From NCBI GenBank assembly GCA_938037185.1, contig CALHQK010000066.1:1-14305 (forward strand): a stretch of 14,305 nt of DNA, in the 5' to 3' direction. Positions 7,864-14,305 of the stretch are shown here, one piece after another. Source of the DNA: an uncultured Riemerella sp. Its GTDB lineage: Bacteria > Bacteroidota > Bacteroidia > Flavobacteriales > Weeksellaceae. Below the pieces are notes generated by a model that worked only from the letters and a program-made list of their open reading frames with translations, was not told the origin of the DNA and searched no databases. The position numbers were made by a program, and so were the translations under genes. Each line of letters opens with the position of its first letter. Positions within the stretch are counted from its first letter, which is position 1.

Positions 7864-8531
7864 CACTGCTCCAAAAGATATTTATCCAAAATTTCCTGTC
7901 CGCTGCGGATGGAATTGACCGCCCAGCGAATTTTAGTTCTGAGCAATTTTTCAGCTTTTAAGAAATAATCTATATCTGATTTCAGCAATTTTTGTTTGAA
8001 ATCATACATACAAATCGCCGCCGCCACAGAAACATTGAAACTCTCCGTAAAACCATACATAGGAATAGCCAAAGTTTCATCTGCGAAATCCAAAAACTCA
8101 TCAGAAACGCCCTCTTTTTCCGTTCCAAAAACAAGGGCAATGGACGATTTTATTTGATAATCTGGGAGCATCACTGCATTTTTTTCGGGCGAAACTGCCA
8201 GAATCTTGTAACCTCGGTTTTTGATTTTCTGTAAAGACTCCAGCGTATTGGGCATTTTTTCCACTTCTACCCATGTGTCCGCTCCTTTGGTCACCCTCAG
8301 GTTTGGTTCGAAAACATTTTCTTCCTCCAGAGCCACCACCTTGTGAAACCCACATGCCTCCACCGAACGGACAATGGCAGCAGCATTCCGAAACTGATAA
8401 ACATCGCCAATGACAGGCAGGACAAAATCCGAACTTCGCTCAGAGAAATGCTCTATTTTTTGCAAGCGCTCTTCGGTGAGAAATTGTTTAAGATATTCAA
8501 AAATCCGAGGTAATTTTTCTTTTGGCAGCAT
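7860..8531 (-). CDS. trmH: TrmH-family tRNA/rRNA 2'-O-methyltransferase (probably tRNA Gm18)
   Basis: This 223-residue SpoU/TrmH-family SPOUT enzyme has the three family motifs. Motif 1 is QFRNAAAIVRSVEACG (46-61), with the conserved Asn and catalytic Arg55; motif 2 is VFGTEKEGVS (134-143); motif 3 is IPMYGFTESFNVSVAAAI (156-173). These resemble TrmH, which makes Gm18 in tRNA, more than the rRNA enzyme RlmB: there is no RNA-binding L30-like N-terminal domain, and helical extensions lie on both sides of the fold (about 1-35 and 180-223) as in TrmH. The methylated site is inferred from the subfamily. It has its own consensus promoter inside the end of the upstream transporter gene and overlaps rsmE at the stop codons. 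Confidence 0.88.
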   Translation of the reverse strand: MLPKEKLPRIFEYLKQFLTEERLQKIEHFSERSSDFVLPVIGDVYQFRNAAAIVRSVEACGFHKVVALEEENVFEPNLRVTKGADTWVEVEKMPNTLESLQKIKNRGYKILAVSPEKNAVMLPDYQIKSSIALVFGTEKEGVSDEFLDFADETLAIPMYGFTESFNVSVAAAICMYDFKQKLLKSDIDYFLKAEKLLRTKIRWAVNSIRSGQEILDKYLLEQC

Positions 8532-8548
8532 TTAAAAATTATATTTGG

Positions 8549-8579
8549 CAAAGATAATCTATAAAAAGGAAAGCACAAA
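8549..8579 (-). promoter_or_regulatory. Consensus promoter for the trmH-like gene
   Basis: On the minus strand TTTG (8576-8579), exactly 19 bases, then TATCTTTG (8549-8556) are a perfect TTTG-N19-TAnnTTTG promoter. The -33 box falls within the last codons of the transporter gene, and the start codon follows 18 bases after the -7 box. The methyltransferase can therefore be expressed independently of the frameshifted upstream gene. Confidence 0.8.
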
Positions 8580-9420
8580 AGAAGAAACCAGCCCCAAAGC
8601 GAGTCCTACAAACTGCAACTTGTTTATTTTCTCTTTGTGGTAAAATATAGAAACTAATATCCCGATAATAGGCTCTATTAGCCCCATGAAAGCAAAAACA
8701 ATAATGCTTGTTTTAGTAATGGCAAAATTAAGGCAAAAAGTCCCTGTTGTCCCCAAAATTATCAAGAAAAAGATTTCGTTTCGGGTTTTGGCATCCATTC
8801 CCTTCCAGCTTTTATCTTTTTGGAACAAAAACAAAATCAGCGACATAGAGAACACCACGGCTTCCAAAATAGAGCAAAAAAGCAAAATTCCTATTTTCTC
8901 TATAAACGGCACGAATAGTAATCCCGTAGACCAAAACAATCTGGATAAAACGGAGTAAATCAACCCTTTAGAAATAGGCGTTTTTTCTATTTTTATGCTT
9001 TTCTCTATGAGCATAACAGCCAGCAAAATAGCTGCACAGGCTGATGCTTTTACTATACTGATGCTTTCGCCATAAAAAAAGACACCTATCAAAATACCTA
9101 TAATCAGTCCCATTTTTCCAAAGCCGATAACATTGGAAACATAAGTGTGTTTTAGGGATTTTAAATAAAAAAACAACCCAAAATAATTGACCATACAAAT
9201 TAGTACTGTGTACAAAATATCTTGGCTGGAAAACTCTTTGGCTGGAAGTACCTGAAAATAAGTAAATAACAGATGTGAAATAAAAAAAATCATGCAGCAG
9301 CCAAAACTCCTCATCAAAATCAGCGGAAGCGTCCCTACTCTATCTCTCGGCCCTTTCCACAGGCCCGTTGGTAACACCGTAGGCCATATGTCCCAAAATT
9401 ATCAAAAATAAAGAAAGCAT
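8559..9420 (-). pseudogene. EamA/DMT-family membrane transporter, frameshifted near its start
   Basis: The protein is a ten-helix drug/metabolite transporter-type permease with two EamA-like halves. Features include the conserved YGESISIVKASACAAILLAVMLI end of half one and FMGLIEPIIGILVSIFYHKEK near the end of half two. The natural ATG at 9420 opens MLSLFLIILGHMAYGVTN and then runs into a TAG at 9340-9342. The rest of the protein continues in the next frame. Removing one G from the GGG at 9364-9366 joins them as GVTNGLWKGPRDRV, giving 286 residues, a normal family length. Without that repair the only long frame starts at a GTG (9377) and lacks the first helix. The natural start overlaps the upstream stop as TGATG. 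Either the gene is truly broken or the base is a sequencing error. The substrate is unknown. Confidence 0.8.
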
Positions 9421-10586
9421 CAGTTAAATCTATTAAAATAAGTGTATTTCATTTCCTTGATTTTGAAATTAAAACCATCTGAAAACTTCGTTTTTTTGGG
9501 ATATAGGAGTTTTCCCAAAAGACAATATTGCAGTTCCAGATAATCCCAGATATCAAAAGGAATTTCCATGAAATTAACATTTGAAACTTCCTGAAAAAGC
9601 TTCTCGCTCTCTTTCTTTTTGCCAAGATGAAAAAGCGTGATGCCTTTCACTATACAGAATAGATATTTGTCCCTCTTGTAATGGTATTCTTTCTCAAATT
9701 CTTCATATTCCTCATTGCTGATTTCGGAAACGAACTCTTTCGCTTCGCTGTACCGCCCGATAAGATTAAGACAATCAGCAAAATAACTCGCAAAAAAAAT
9801 TCTATCTCCATTTATGGTCTTTTTCCTAAAATTAGAATATTGGGTTTGAATTTCTTTCTCTAAATTTTGATGGTCATTGTAGTGAAAATAGTATAAAACC
9901 CTCGCCGCCGCTGCCCTAAACTCTGGAAAAACAAAAAACCATTTATATTCCTTTCTCATCAGAACCAACTGTTTATCAATATGTTTCAGCTGTTTCTCGA
10001 TTTCTTTTTTGTCATCAAAATTCTCTGAAACGAACTTTCCAAACAGCCCAAAAGACGGCGCAAAAACCTTGATATGAGAAATATCTGTCACCTTTCCCAA
10101 GTTGATCAGAATCTCCTGATATTCAGGATCTGTAATCTTACCATAGTGAGGATGCCACGCCAGAGCGTATTCCAACGCTACCTTATTATCCGCAAATTTT
10201 TCAATAAATTTTTTGGTGTTTTCATTAGTTTCTAAGATTTTTTGGGCATATTGATAATTCACATCATTATACCTCCTCTCACTTGTCAAAATATTTTTGT
10301 CTTTGACAGAATCATAAAATACCTTCAAAAAATCCTGTTCCAAAAGTGAACTATTTTTAGGTCTGCAGTAGTCATCGAAACTACTGTATCCCATATGCTT
10401 ACAAATAAGATTTAAGGTTGCAGAACTAAATTTACTTTCTGCCTCCATTCTTCCTAAAAATCTACGAAGCGTACTGTTACCAATATTTATTTTTTTGGCT
10501 AACTCTTCTATATCTTTTGTTGTCTGTATTTTAGAGTGATATACCTTTTTAAAATCTTCTTTTAACTTATCTATTTCCGCCTTCAT
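9420..10586 (-). CDS. Hypothetical protein with N-terminal helix-turn-helix-like domain
   Basis: This 388-residue soluble protein has no signal peptide. Residues about 20-75 look like a small DNA-binding-type helical domain (TTKDIEELAKKINIGNSTLRRF, then the SATLNLICKHMGYSSFDDYCR pattern). N-termini of this kind, with a LRRFLGR-like turn, recur in otherwise unassigned Bacteroidota proteins. The remaining ~300 residues are predicted helical and aromatic-rich, with pairs such as EKEYHYKRDKYLFCIVKGITLFHLGKKKESEKLF that resemble tetratricopeptide hairpins, perhaps a sensing or protein-binding part. I do not recognise a named family. Its stop overlaps the ATG of the transporter gene (TGATG), so the two are probably translationally coupled; a regulator or partner of that transporter is possible. 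A promoter and short repeats lie directly upstream. Confidence 0.8.
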   Translation of the reverse strand: MKAEIDKLKEDFKKVYHSKIQTTKDIEELAKKINIGNSTLRRFLGRMEAESKFSSATLNLICKHMGYSSFDDYCRPKNSSLLEQDFLKVFYDSVKDKNILTSERRYNDVNYQYAQKILETNENTKKFIEKFADNKVALEYALAWHPHYGKITDPEYQEILINLGKVTDISHIKVFAPSFGLFGKFVSENFDDKKEIEKQLKHIDKQLVLMRKEYKWFFVFPEFRAAAARVLYYFHYNDHQNLEKEIQTQYSNFRKKTINGDRIFFASYFADCLNLIGRYSEAKEFVSEISNEEYEEFEKEYHYKRDKYLFCIVKGITLFHLGKKKESEKLFQEVSNVNFMEIPFDIWDYLELQYCLLGKLLYPKKTKFSDGFNFKIKEMKYTYFNRFN

Positions 10587-10607
10587 ACTATGGAACTACA
10601 TTTTTTA

Positions 10608-10641
10608 CAAAGATAAAAATAGTTTGTTCAATTTGGACAAA
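10608..10641 (-). promoter_or_regulatory. Promoter of the HTH-like protein/transporter operon
   Basis: The minus strand has TATCTTTG (10608-10615), a full -7 match, and TTTG (10638-10641) 22 bases upstream, slightly longer than the ideal spacing. The leader to the ATG at 10586 is about 20 bases. Nearby, ATTTGGACAA and ATTTGGGCAA stand as a tandem imperfect repeat (10631-10650). The first contains ATTTG-GA-CAAAT, a near-palindrome overlapping the -33 box, so it could be an operator. Confidence 0.5.
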
Positions 10642-10671
10642 TTTGGGCAAAAATTCAATTTACTTGGAGGC

Positions 10672-10679
10672 TAAATTTG
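10672..10679 (+). promoter_or_regulatory. -7 box for the secreted-protein genes
   Basis: TAAATTTG matches TAnnTTTG and lies 26 bases before the ATG at 10706. No TTTG lies at the correct -33 distance. It is divergent from the promoter at 10608-10641, in a 119-base gap. The following leader is A-rich with no Shine-Dalgarno sequence, as usual for this phylum. Confidence 0.4.
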
Positions 10680-10705
10680 TAATCTAAAATTAAACAACAA
10701 TTATA

Positions 10706-11113
10706 ATGAACAAAATTTATTTTATCCTTGCTTTATCATTAAGCAGTATGGCTTTTTCACAAAAGTATGCGTGTTTCAAAAATGACAAAGACCCTACATT
10801 ACAAATCAGTGTAAAATTTGACAAAAATGAAAATCCTATTTCTGTAAAATATTTAGGACAATCACAAGAAATTTCACTGAAATTTAAGAAAAAAACTATT
10901 GATAACTCATATCGTATACCCATCGTGTTAAAAACTTATGATGAAATCATCAATGGTAAGAAAAACGGCACTTATGAATTTAGCAATGCAGGGAGCCATG
11001 GACTAGATGTAACCTACACACGAAAAGATAAAAAGCAATTTTATTTTGAGGTTATAGCTGAAATGGGAAATCAACAAAAATATGATATTTTTAGAAAAGA
11101 TAAATGTTTTTAA
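10706..11113 (+). CDS. Short secreted protein of unknown function (paralog 1)
   Basis: The 135-residue product begins with a clear signal peptide, MNKIYFILALSLSSMAFS, with cleavage expected after Ser18 so that the mature protein starts with Gln. This fits the known Bacteroidota preference for Gln after signal peptidase I cleavage (the Q-rule). The mature part is about 117 residues, beta-rich and Lys-rich, with two Cys: Cys23 and the penultimate residue Cys134. They could form a disulfide in the periplasm or outside the cell. The segment NGKKNGTYEFSN in the second half aligns with GTFVFTD and GTYKFTT in the next two tandem units. I do not recognise a family. It opens a run of genes with gaps of 12 and 6 bases, so they are probably co-transcribed. 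Confidence 0.75.
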   Translation: MNKIYFILALSLSSMAFSQKYACFKNDKDPTLQISVKFDKNENPISVKYLGQSQEISLKFKKKTIDNSYRIPIVLKTYDEIINGKKNGTYEFSNAGSHGLDVTYTRKDKKQFYFEVIAEMGNQQKYDIFRKDKCF

Positions 11114-11125
11114 ATATATAGAGTT

Positions 11126-11452
11126 ATGAAAAAAATCGCAATTATTACAGGACTATTCATGGCAAGTTTTTCTTTTGCACAGAGTGTGGTTAAATTACAA
11201 TTTCCTAATGATGTGGTGGTTGTTAATTTTGAGACACAAAGTACAATTTGGAAAAAAAGCAAAAAAGAAAATTATATTATAGGAATGGACAGTAACAAAA
11301 AAAATGAGTTTCATTGGATAGAAATGCAGTCTGCCCCAAACTCAGAATTTGATAAAAAATTGGGAACTTTTGTATTCACAGATAGCAAAGCTTCTAAAGG
11401 ATACTATATCCAAGAGCCAAGTAAGAAAAAAATACCATTCAAAAAACTATAA
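11126..11452 (+). CDS. Short secreted protein of unknown function (paralog 2)
   Basis: The 108-residue product has a signal peptide (MKKIAIITGLFMASFSFA) cleaved before Gln19, as in the preceding gene. The mature part of about 90 residues is Lys-rich, with KLQFPNDVVVVNF near the start and LGTFVFTDSKASKGYY before a basic C-terminus ending PFKKL. No cysteines remain in the mature form. It starts 12 bases after the previous stop and ends 6 bases before the next start. Similar size, the same cleavage point and the shared GT(F/Y)xF motif point to a distant paralog of its neighbours. That relationship is my inference from short similarities, and the function is unknown. Confidence 0.72.
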   Translation: MKKIAIITGLFMASFSFAQSVVKLQFPNDVVVVNFETQSTIWKKSKKENYIIGMDSNKKNEFHWIEMQSAPNSEFDKKLGTFVFTDSKASKGYYIQEPSKKKIPFKKL

Positions 11453-11458
11453 TAATTT

Positions 11459-11766
11459 ATGAAAAAGAAATTTTCTGCAATAGCCATCATTCTTGTTGGC
11501 TATTGTTTTGCTCAAACTAAATTTCACAATGTCCAATTTCCTGATTTTGACAAAACAAAAACTGTAAATCCTTCAAGAACACAGACTATATCTAATTGAT
11601 TTTTCTGATACATAATATGGACCACCAGAACCATAAAATTATCTTAATTAAATTCTACTTGTACATTTTGAAAAATAATTTGGGTTAGAATTTATGTTGA
11701 AATTATGAACAACAAGGAAAAGGCACTTATAAATTTACTACTATAGATACAAACAATATTATAAAA
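11459..11766 (+). pseudogene. Decayed third copy of the secreted-protein family
   Basis: An ATG at 11459 opens a 46-codon frame ending at a TGA (11597-11599). It encodes a good signal peptide (MKKKFSAIAIILVGYCFA, cleaved before Gln) and VQFPDFDKTKT, which resembles LQFPNDV of the preceding gene. After the stop, protein-like pieces continue in other frames. The frame from 11601 reads YGPPEP, NYLN, ILLVHFEK and FGLEFMLK between stop codons. The frame from 11701 reads NYEQQGKGTYKFTTIDTNN, whose GKGTYKF matches NGTYEF and GTFVF in the two upstream genes. This order and total length fit one gene of roughly 100 codons broken by stops and frameshifts. The first 46 codons could still be made as a tiny secreted peptide. 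Its 3' end merges into the region just before the next gene. Confidence 0.6.
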
Positions 11767-13371
11767 ATGGAAATGTTAGAAAAAGCACACAAACAACTTC
11801 AAGACATCACTATGCTACAAATAGAAGATATTTTGAAAAAACAATTAGGACATTTGTATGATAAAATACTTATTACTCCTGATTCTTTGGTTAGGGAAAA
11901 TTACCTCTTTGCAAAAATAGATTATGACTTAGCCGATAGAAAGATTTATGCATCAGAATTTGTTTTAAAACCGTCTATTGAAAATATTTTTTCTCTATTT
12001 GAAAACAATAAAAATATGGGATTTACAGCATTCCCTACCAATAATATTCTAAAATACACAAAGAAAAAACAACTTTTGGATGGAAATGATATAGAACTGC
12101 TATCCATTCCTCTTGATGTGGATAACAAACATCTTAATCAAAATCAAACTTATTATTTCCTACCAGACCAGACTTACCGAGAAGTTTGTACTAAATGTAT
12201 GGGAAATAAAATAATTACTTGCACTAAATGTAGTGGAGATAAATTCTTTATTTGCAACAAATGTGATGGAGATAAAAAAATTGATTGTCCAGATTGTAAA
12301 GGTATGATGTGGATAAAATGCGGCTCAGAAAGTTTCCTTAGTACTGGCTGTGGTGGTTCAGGAAGAACAAGTGATGGTAAAAGGTGCAAAAAATGTAATG
12401 GAAAAGGAGAAAATAGATGCACAAAATGTACAAGAGGATTAGTAAAATGCGATAGATGCAAAGGAAATGGAAAATTAGAATGTGAAAAATGTCATGCGAG
12501 AGGTATTATTGATTGTCCTACATGTGATGCCAATGGATATTTTGGTAAAATTGTATTCATTGAAACTAAAATCAGTAAAAAATCTCATTCTCAATTTATT
12601 ACCCCAATTGATAAAAACTACTTATCTGAAAAAAAATTATTAAATCATATCAAAGATACTCCTACACAGACAATTTATAGGGACATTAATGATGATAAAA
12701 TTACTAATTATGATGAAATTTCTTTCCTTTTTTCCAATCAGTTTGAACAAGAATTAGGACTTAGCAAATTAGGTTTTCCTCTAATTTTGCAAGAAAGTGT
12801 TTATTATCAGTTTATTCCGTGCGTAAGGATTAAGTACACCCATATTCTTACTAATCAAGAACACGAATTAAGTATTATAAATTTCTTTGATGCTCCTGAT
12901 ATCATCTATCATAACAATCCCGAAAAGATTAAAATTAGCATAAATAGTATTTTCAAGGGTATAAAACATCTTTTTGAAAAACTATTTAAAACGCAAAATT
13001 ACCTCAATAGAGAAGACCAATACAAAGAAGTGGTTCTATTTATCTATCTTGCCAAAGCAGATGGTATGATTGTAACGGAAGAAAAAACTCATCTCGCAGA
13101 GACTATCAACAATCTCAATGATTTTACTAATGCTCAGAAAAAGAAATTATTTAATCTTCTTAACTCTCAAATTCTTCCAGATCTTACGGAGAAAGATTTG
13201 ATTTTTAATAATCTTGAAAAAGCAAAAGAAGTTTTGGATAAATTAACCCAACTTGCCAATATAGATAACAATGCTTCTGATGAAGAAAAAACATTATTAG
13301 AGAGGTTTTCTAATCAGATAAAACAATGCGAAAATCAAACAAAAGAATCTTTCAATAATGATAATCAATAA
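11767..13371 (+). CDS. DnaJ-type zinc-ladder protein with C-terminal TerB-like domain
   Basis: This is a 534-residue, probably cytoplasmic protein. Residues 1-135 are an unassigned region with no HPD motif, so there is no J domain. Residues 141-253 hold nine CxxC motifs spaced mostly 11 apart (C141, C152, C163, C174, C207, C218, C228, C239, C250), often as CxxCxGxG, plus C185 and C195. This is the DnaJ cysteine-rich fold in extended form; DnaJ itself has four such motifs. Residues about 260-410 are an unassigned mixed region. Residues about 416-520 resemble a TerB/DjlA-like helical domain, with the paired acidic motifs LAKADGMIVTEEK (428-440) and LANIDNNASDEEK (496-508) that bind metal in TerB. 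Substrate-binding or scaffold roles are possible, but the function is unknown. The next gene starts 20 bases later, so they probably form an operon. Confidence 0.85.
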   Translation: MEMLEKAHKQLQDITMLQIEDILKKQLGHLYDKILITPDSLVRENYLFAKIDYDLADRKIYASEFVLKPSIENIFSLFENNKNMGFTAFPTNNILKYTKKKQLLDGNDIELLSIPLDVDNKHLNQNQTYYFLPDQTYREVCTKCMGNKIITCTKCSGDKFFICNKCDGDKKIDCPDCKGMMWIKCGSESFLSTGCGGSGRTSDGKRCKKCNGKGENRCTKCTRGLVKCDRCKGNGKLECEKCHARGIIDCPTCDANGYFGKIVFIETKISKKSHSQFITPIDKNYLSEKKLLNHIKDTPTQTIYRDINDDKITNYDEISFLFSNQFEQELGLSKLGFPLILQESVYYQFIPCVRIKYTHILTNQEHELSIINFFDAPDIIYHNNPEKIKISINSIFKGIKHLFEKLFKTQNYLNREDQYKEVVLFIYLAKADGMIVTEEKTHLAETINNLNDFTNAQKKKLFNLLNSQILPDLTEKDLIFNNLEKAKEVLDKLTQLANIDNNASDEEKTLLERFSNQIKQCENQTKESFNNDNQ

Positions 13372-13391
13372 CTTAACAAAAGTATAAAATA

Positions 13392-14096
13392 ATGAAACAT
13401 ACACAATTTTCACAAGCTGTTTGCGAAAAAATCGGATATTATGTATATGTCCTGAAAGACCCACGAAATTCAGAAATTTTCTACATCGGAAAAGGTAAAG
13501 GAAACCGTGTTTTCCAGCATCTTGCCTGCGCATTAGAAACTAAAGATGAGAGTGATAAACTAAATTTGATTCGAGAAATTCTTAATGAAGGAAAAAATGT
13601 AGAATATTACATTTTGCGACATGGATTGGCAACCGAAAAAGAAGCATTAGAAATTGAAAGTGCGTGTATAGATTTGATCGGATTGGACAACCTAACAAAC
13701 AAGGTAAAAGGACACAATTCTTGGGAATCTGGTATGAAAACAGCAGATGAAATCATTCAATATTATGATGCAAAAGCTATTACTATTACAGAACCTACCA
13801 TTATCATCAATATCAATAAATTGTATAAAAGATTTATGGAAGATGATGAACTCTATAACACAACAAGATCTTCTTGGAAATTAGGAAACAAAAAGAATGA
13901 GGCTAAGTATGTTATTGCTGCCTACCGTGGGCTTGTAAGAGAAGTTTATAAAATCAACTCTTGGAATCCAGTAGGAGAGCGTTGGGAGTTTGCAGGAGAA
14001 GTAGCAGAAAAAGAAATTAGAGATAAATATCTTAACCAATCCCTTGAAAACTACACAAAGAAAGGAAGTCAAAACCCTATAAAATATACCTACTAA
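13392..14096 (+). CDS. GIY-YIG nuclease-domain protein, LEM-3-like, with C-terminal module
   Basis: The 234-residue protein opens with a GIY-YIG nuclease domain (about 14-105). GYYVYVLKD (15-23) supplies the GIY strand, IFYIGKGKGNRVFQH (29-43) the YIG motif with Arg39 and His43, EALEIESACIDLIG (84-97) the likely catalytic Glu89, and Asn103 follows. The FYIGKGKGNRVFQHL form is typical of LEM-3/ANKLE1-like members, which cleave branched or bridged DNA in animals; bacterial members are uncharacterised to my knowledge. Residues about 135-234 form a second module with SWKLG, YRGLVREVYKI, RWEFAGEVA, IRDKYL and GSQNPIKY. I recall similar tails in other bacterial nuclease or restriction-type proteins, possibly PUA/EVE-like, but cannot confirm it. 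It follows the zinc-ladder/TerB gene by 20 bases and is likely co-expressed with it. All expected active-site residues are present. Confidence 0.85.
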   Translation: MKHTQFSQAVCEKIGYYVYVLKDPRNSEIFYIGKGKGNRVFQHLACALETKDESDKLNLIREILNEGKNVEYYILRHGLATEKEALEIESACIDLIGLDNLTNKVKGHNSWESGMKTADEIIQYYDAKAITITEPTIIININKLYKRFMEDDELYNTTRSSWKLGNKKNEAKYVIAAYRGLVREVYKINSWNPVGERWEFAGEVAEKEIRDKYLNQSLENYTKKGSQNPIKYTY

Positions 14097-14255
14097 AATA
14101 TTCATAAGTATACAATCTGCTTTCTTTGAGAACTGAAGGCGTTTTTGCCACTACTAAATTTCAGCAAGTATTGAGCTGGCGATTATTTTGATAATGTCAC
14201 TTACAAATCTAATTGTATCTATTTACAATTATTTATCATTAAATTTAACAATGAA

Positions 14256-14287
14256 TTTGCACAGTTCAAAAAAAAGCAATACTTTTG
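14256..14287 (+). promoter_or_regulatory. Rightward consensus promoter at the window edge
   Basis: TTTG (14256-14259), 20 bases, then TACTTTTG (14280-14287) match the Bacteroidota promoter well. The transcript would start near 14292, and its gene lies beyond the window. The rest of 14097-14255 contains no gene or terminator I can support; the end of the GIY-YIG transcript is not marked by a clear hairpin. Confidence 0.6.
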
Positions 14288-14305
14288 CAAACTAATTAAA
14301 TAAAT

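Noticed and set aside
12174..12461. Minus-strand ORF over the cysteine-rich region
   Set aside because: It is the complement of the repeating CxxC codons and reads as a His/Leu/Pro low-complexity shadow.
12187..12540. Repeated short units considered as a CRISPR or other DNA repeat array
   Set aside because: The periodicity is coding (CxxC zinc motifs in one frame); there is no constant repeat/variable spacer pattern. No CRISPR array is present in the window.
14104..14192. Short protein-like stretch (LRTEGVFATTKFQQVLSW) in the right-hand gap, considered as a transposase remnant
   Set aside because: The open frame is under 30 codons, no family match can be recalled with confidence, and no inverted repeats or target duplications are visible.

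Overview
The window looks like chromosome from a low-GC member of the Bacteroidota, most likely a flavobacterium of the Chryseobacterium/Riemerella/Elizabethkingia group (Weeksellaceae). Three things support this: strong A/T bias, repeated Bacteroidota-type promoters (TTTG, about 19 bases, TAnnTTTG) with almost no Shine-Dalgarno sequences, and signal peptides that are cleaved just before a glutamine. The genus is an inference; no rRNA gene lies in the window to confirm it.

Left part (1-9420), mostly housekeeping. Bases 1-318 are non-coding and carry one near-ideal and one weaker promoter. Both read leftwards out of the window with a leader that has no start codon, as expected upstream of a stable-RNA (possibly rRNA) operon. 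Next come an Lrp/AsnC-family regulator (319-792, minus) and a very large TamB-type envelope protein (868-5490, minus). tsaD (5492-6508, plus), for the tRNA t6A modification enzyme, diverges from tamB with only one base between the two start codons. A strong bidirectional hairpin terminator separates tsaD from a small, alanine/glutamate-rich putative lipoprotein (6587-7021, minus) that has a consensus promoter. rsmE (16S rRNA m3U1498 methyltransferase, plus) and a trmH-like 2'-O-methyltransferase gene (minus) converge and overlap at their stop codons. TsaD, RsmE and TrmH are all RNA-modification enzymes.

Middle (8559-10586, minus). A 388-residue protein with an N-terminal helix-turn-helix-like segment is followed, through a TGATG stop/start overlap, by an EamA/DMT-type transporter. 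The transporter is frameshifted by one extra G about 18 codons after its natural start.

Right part (10706-14305), accessory in character. Two short secreted proteins, and the decayed remains of a third, lie in tandem and look like distant paralogs. They are followed by a two-gene unit. The first gene encodes a 534-residue protein with a long ladder of DnaJ-type CxxC zinc motifs and a C-terminal TerB-like domain, but no J domain. The second encodes a GIY-YIG nuclease-like protein (LEM-3-like type) with a separate conserved-looking C-terminal module. This pair is the best candidate for an undescribed system, possibly in stress response, DNA processing or defence; its function cannot be read from sequence alone. 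The window ends in a consensus promoter for a rightward gene just outside.
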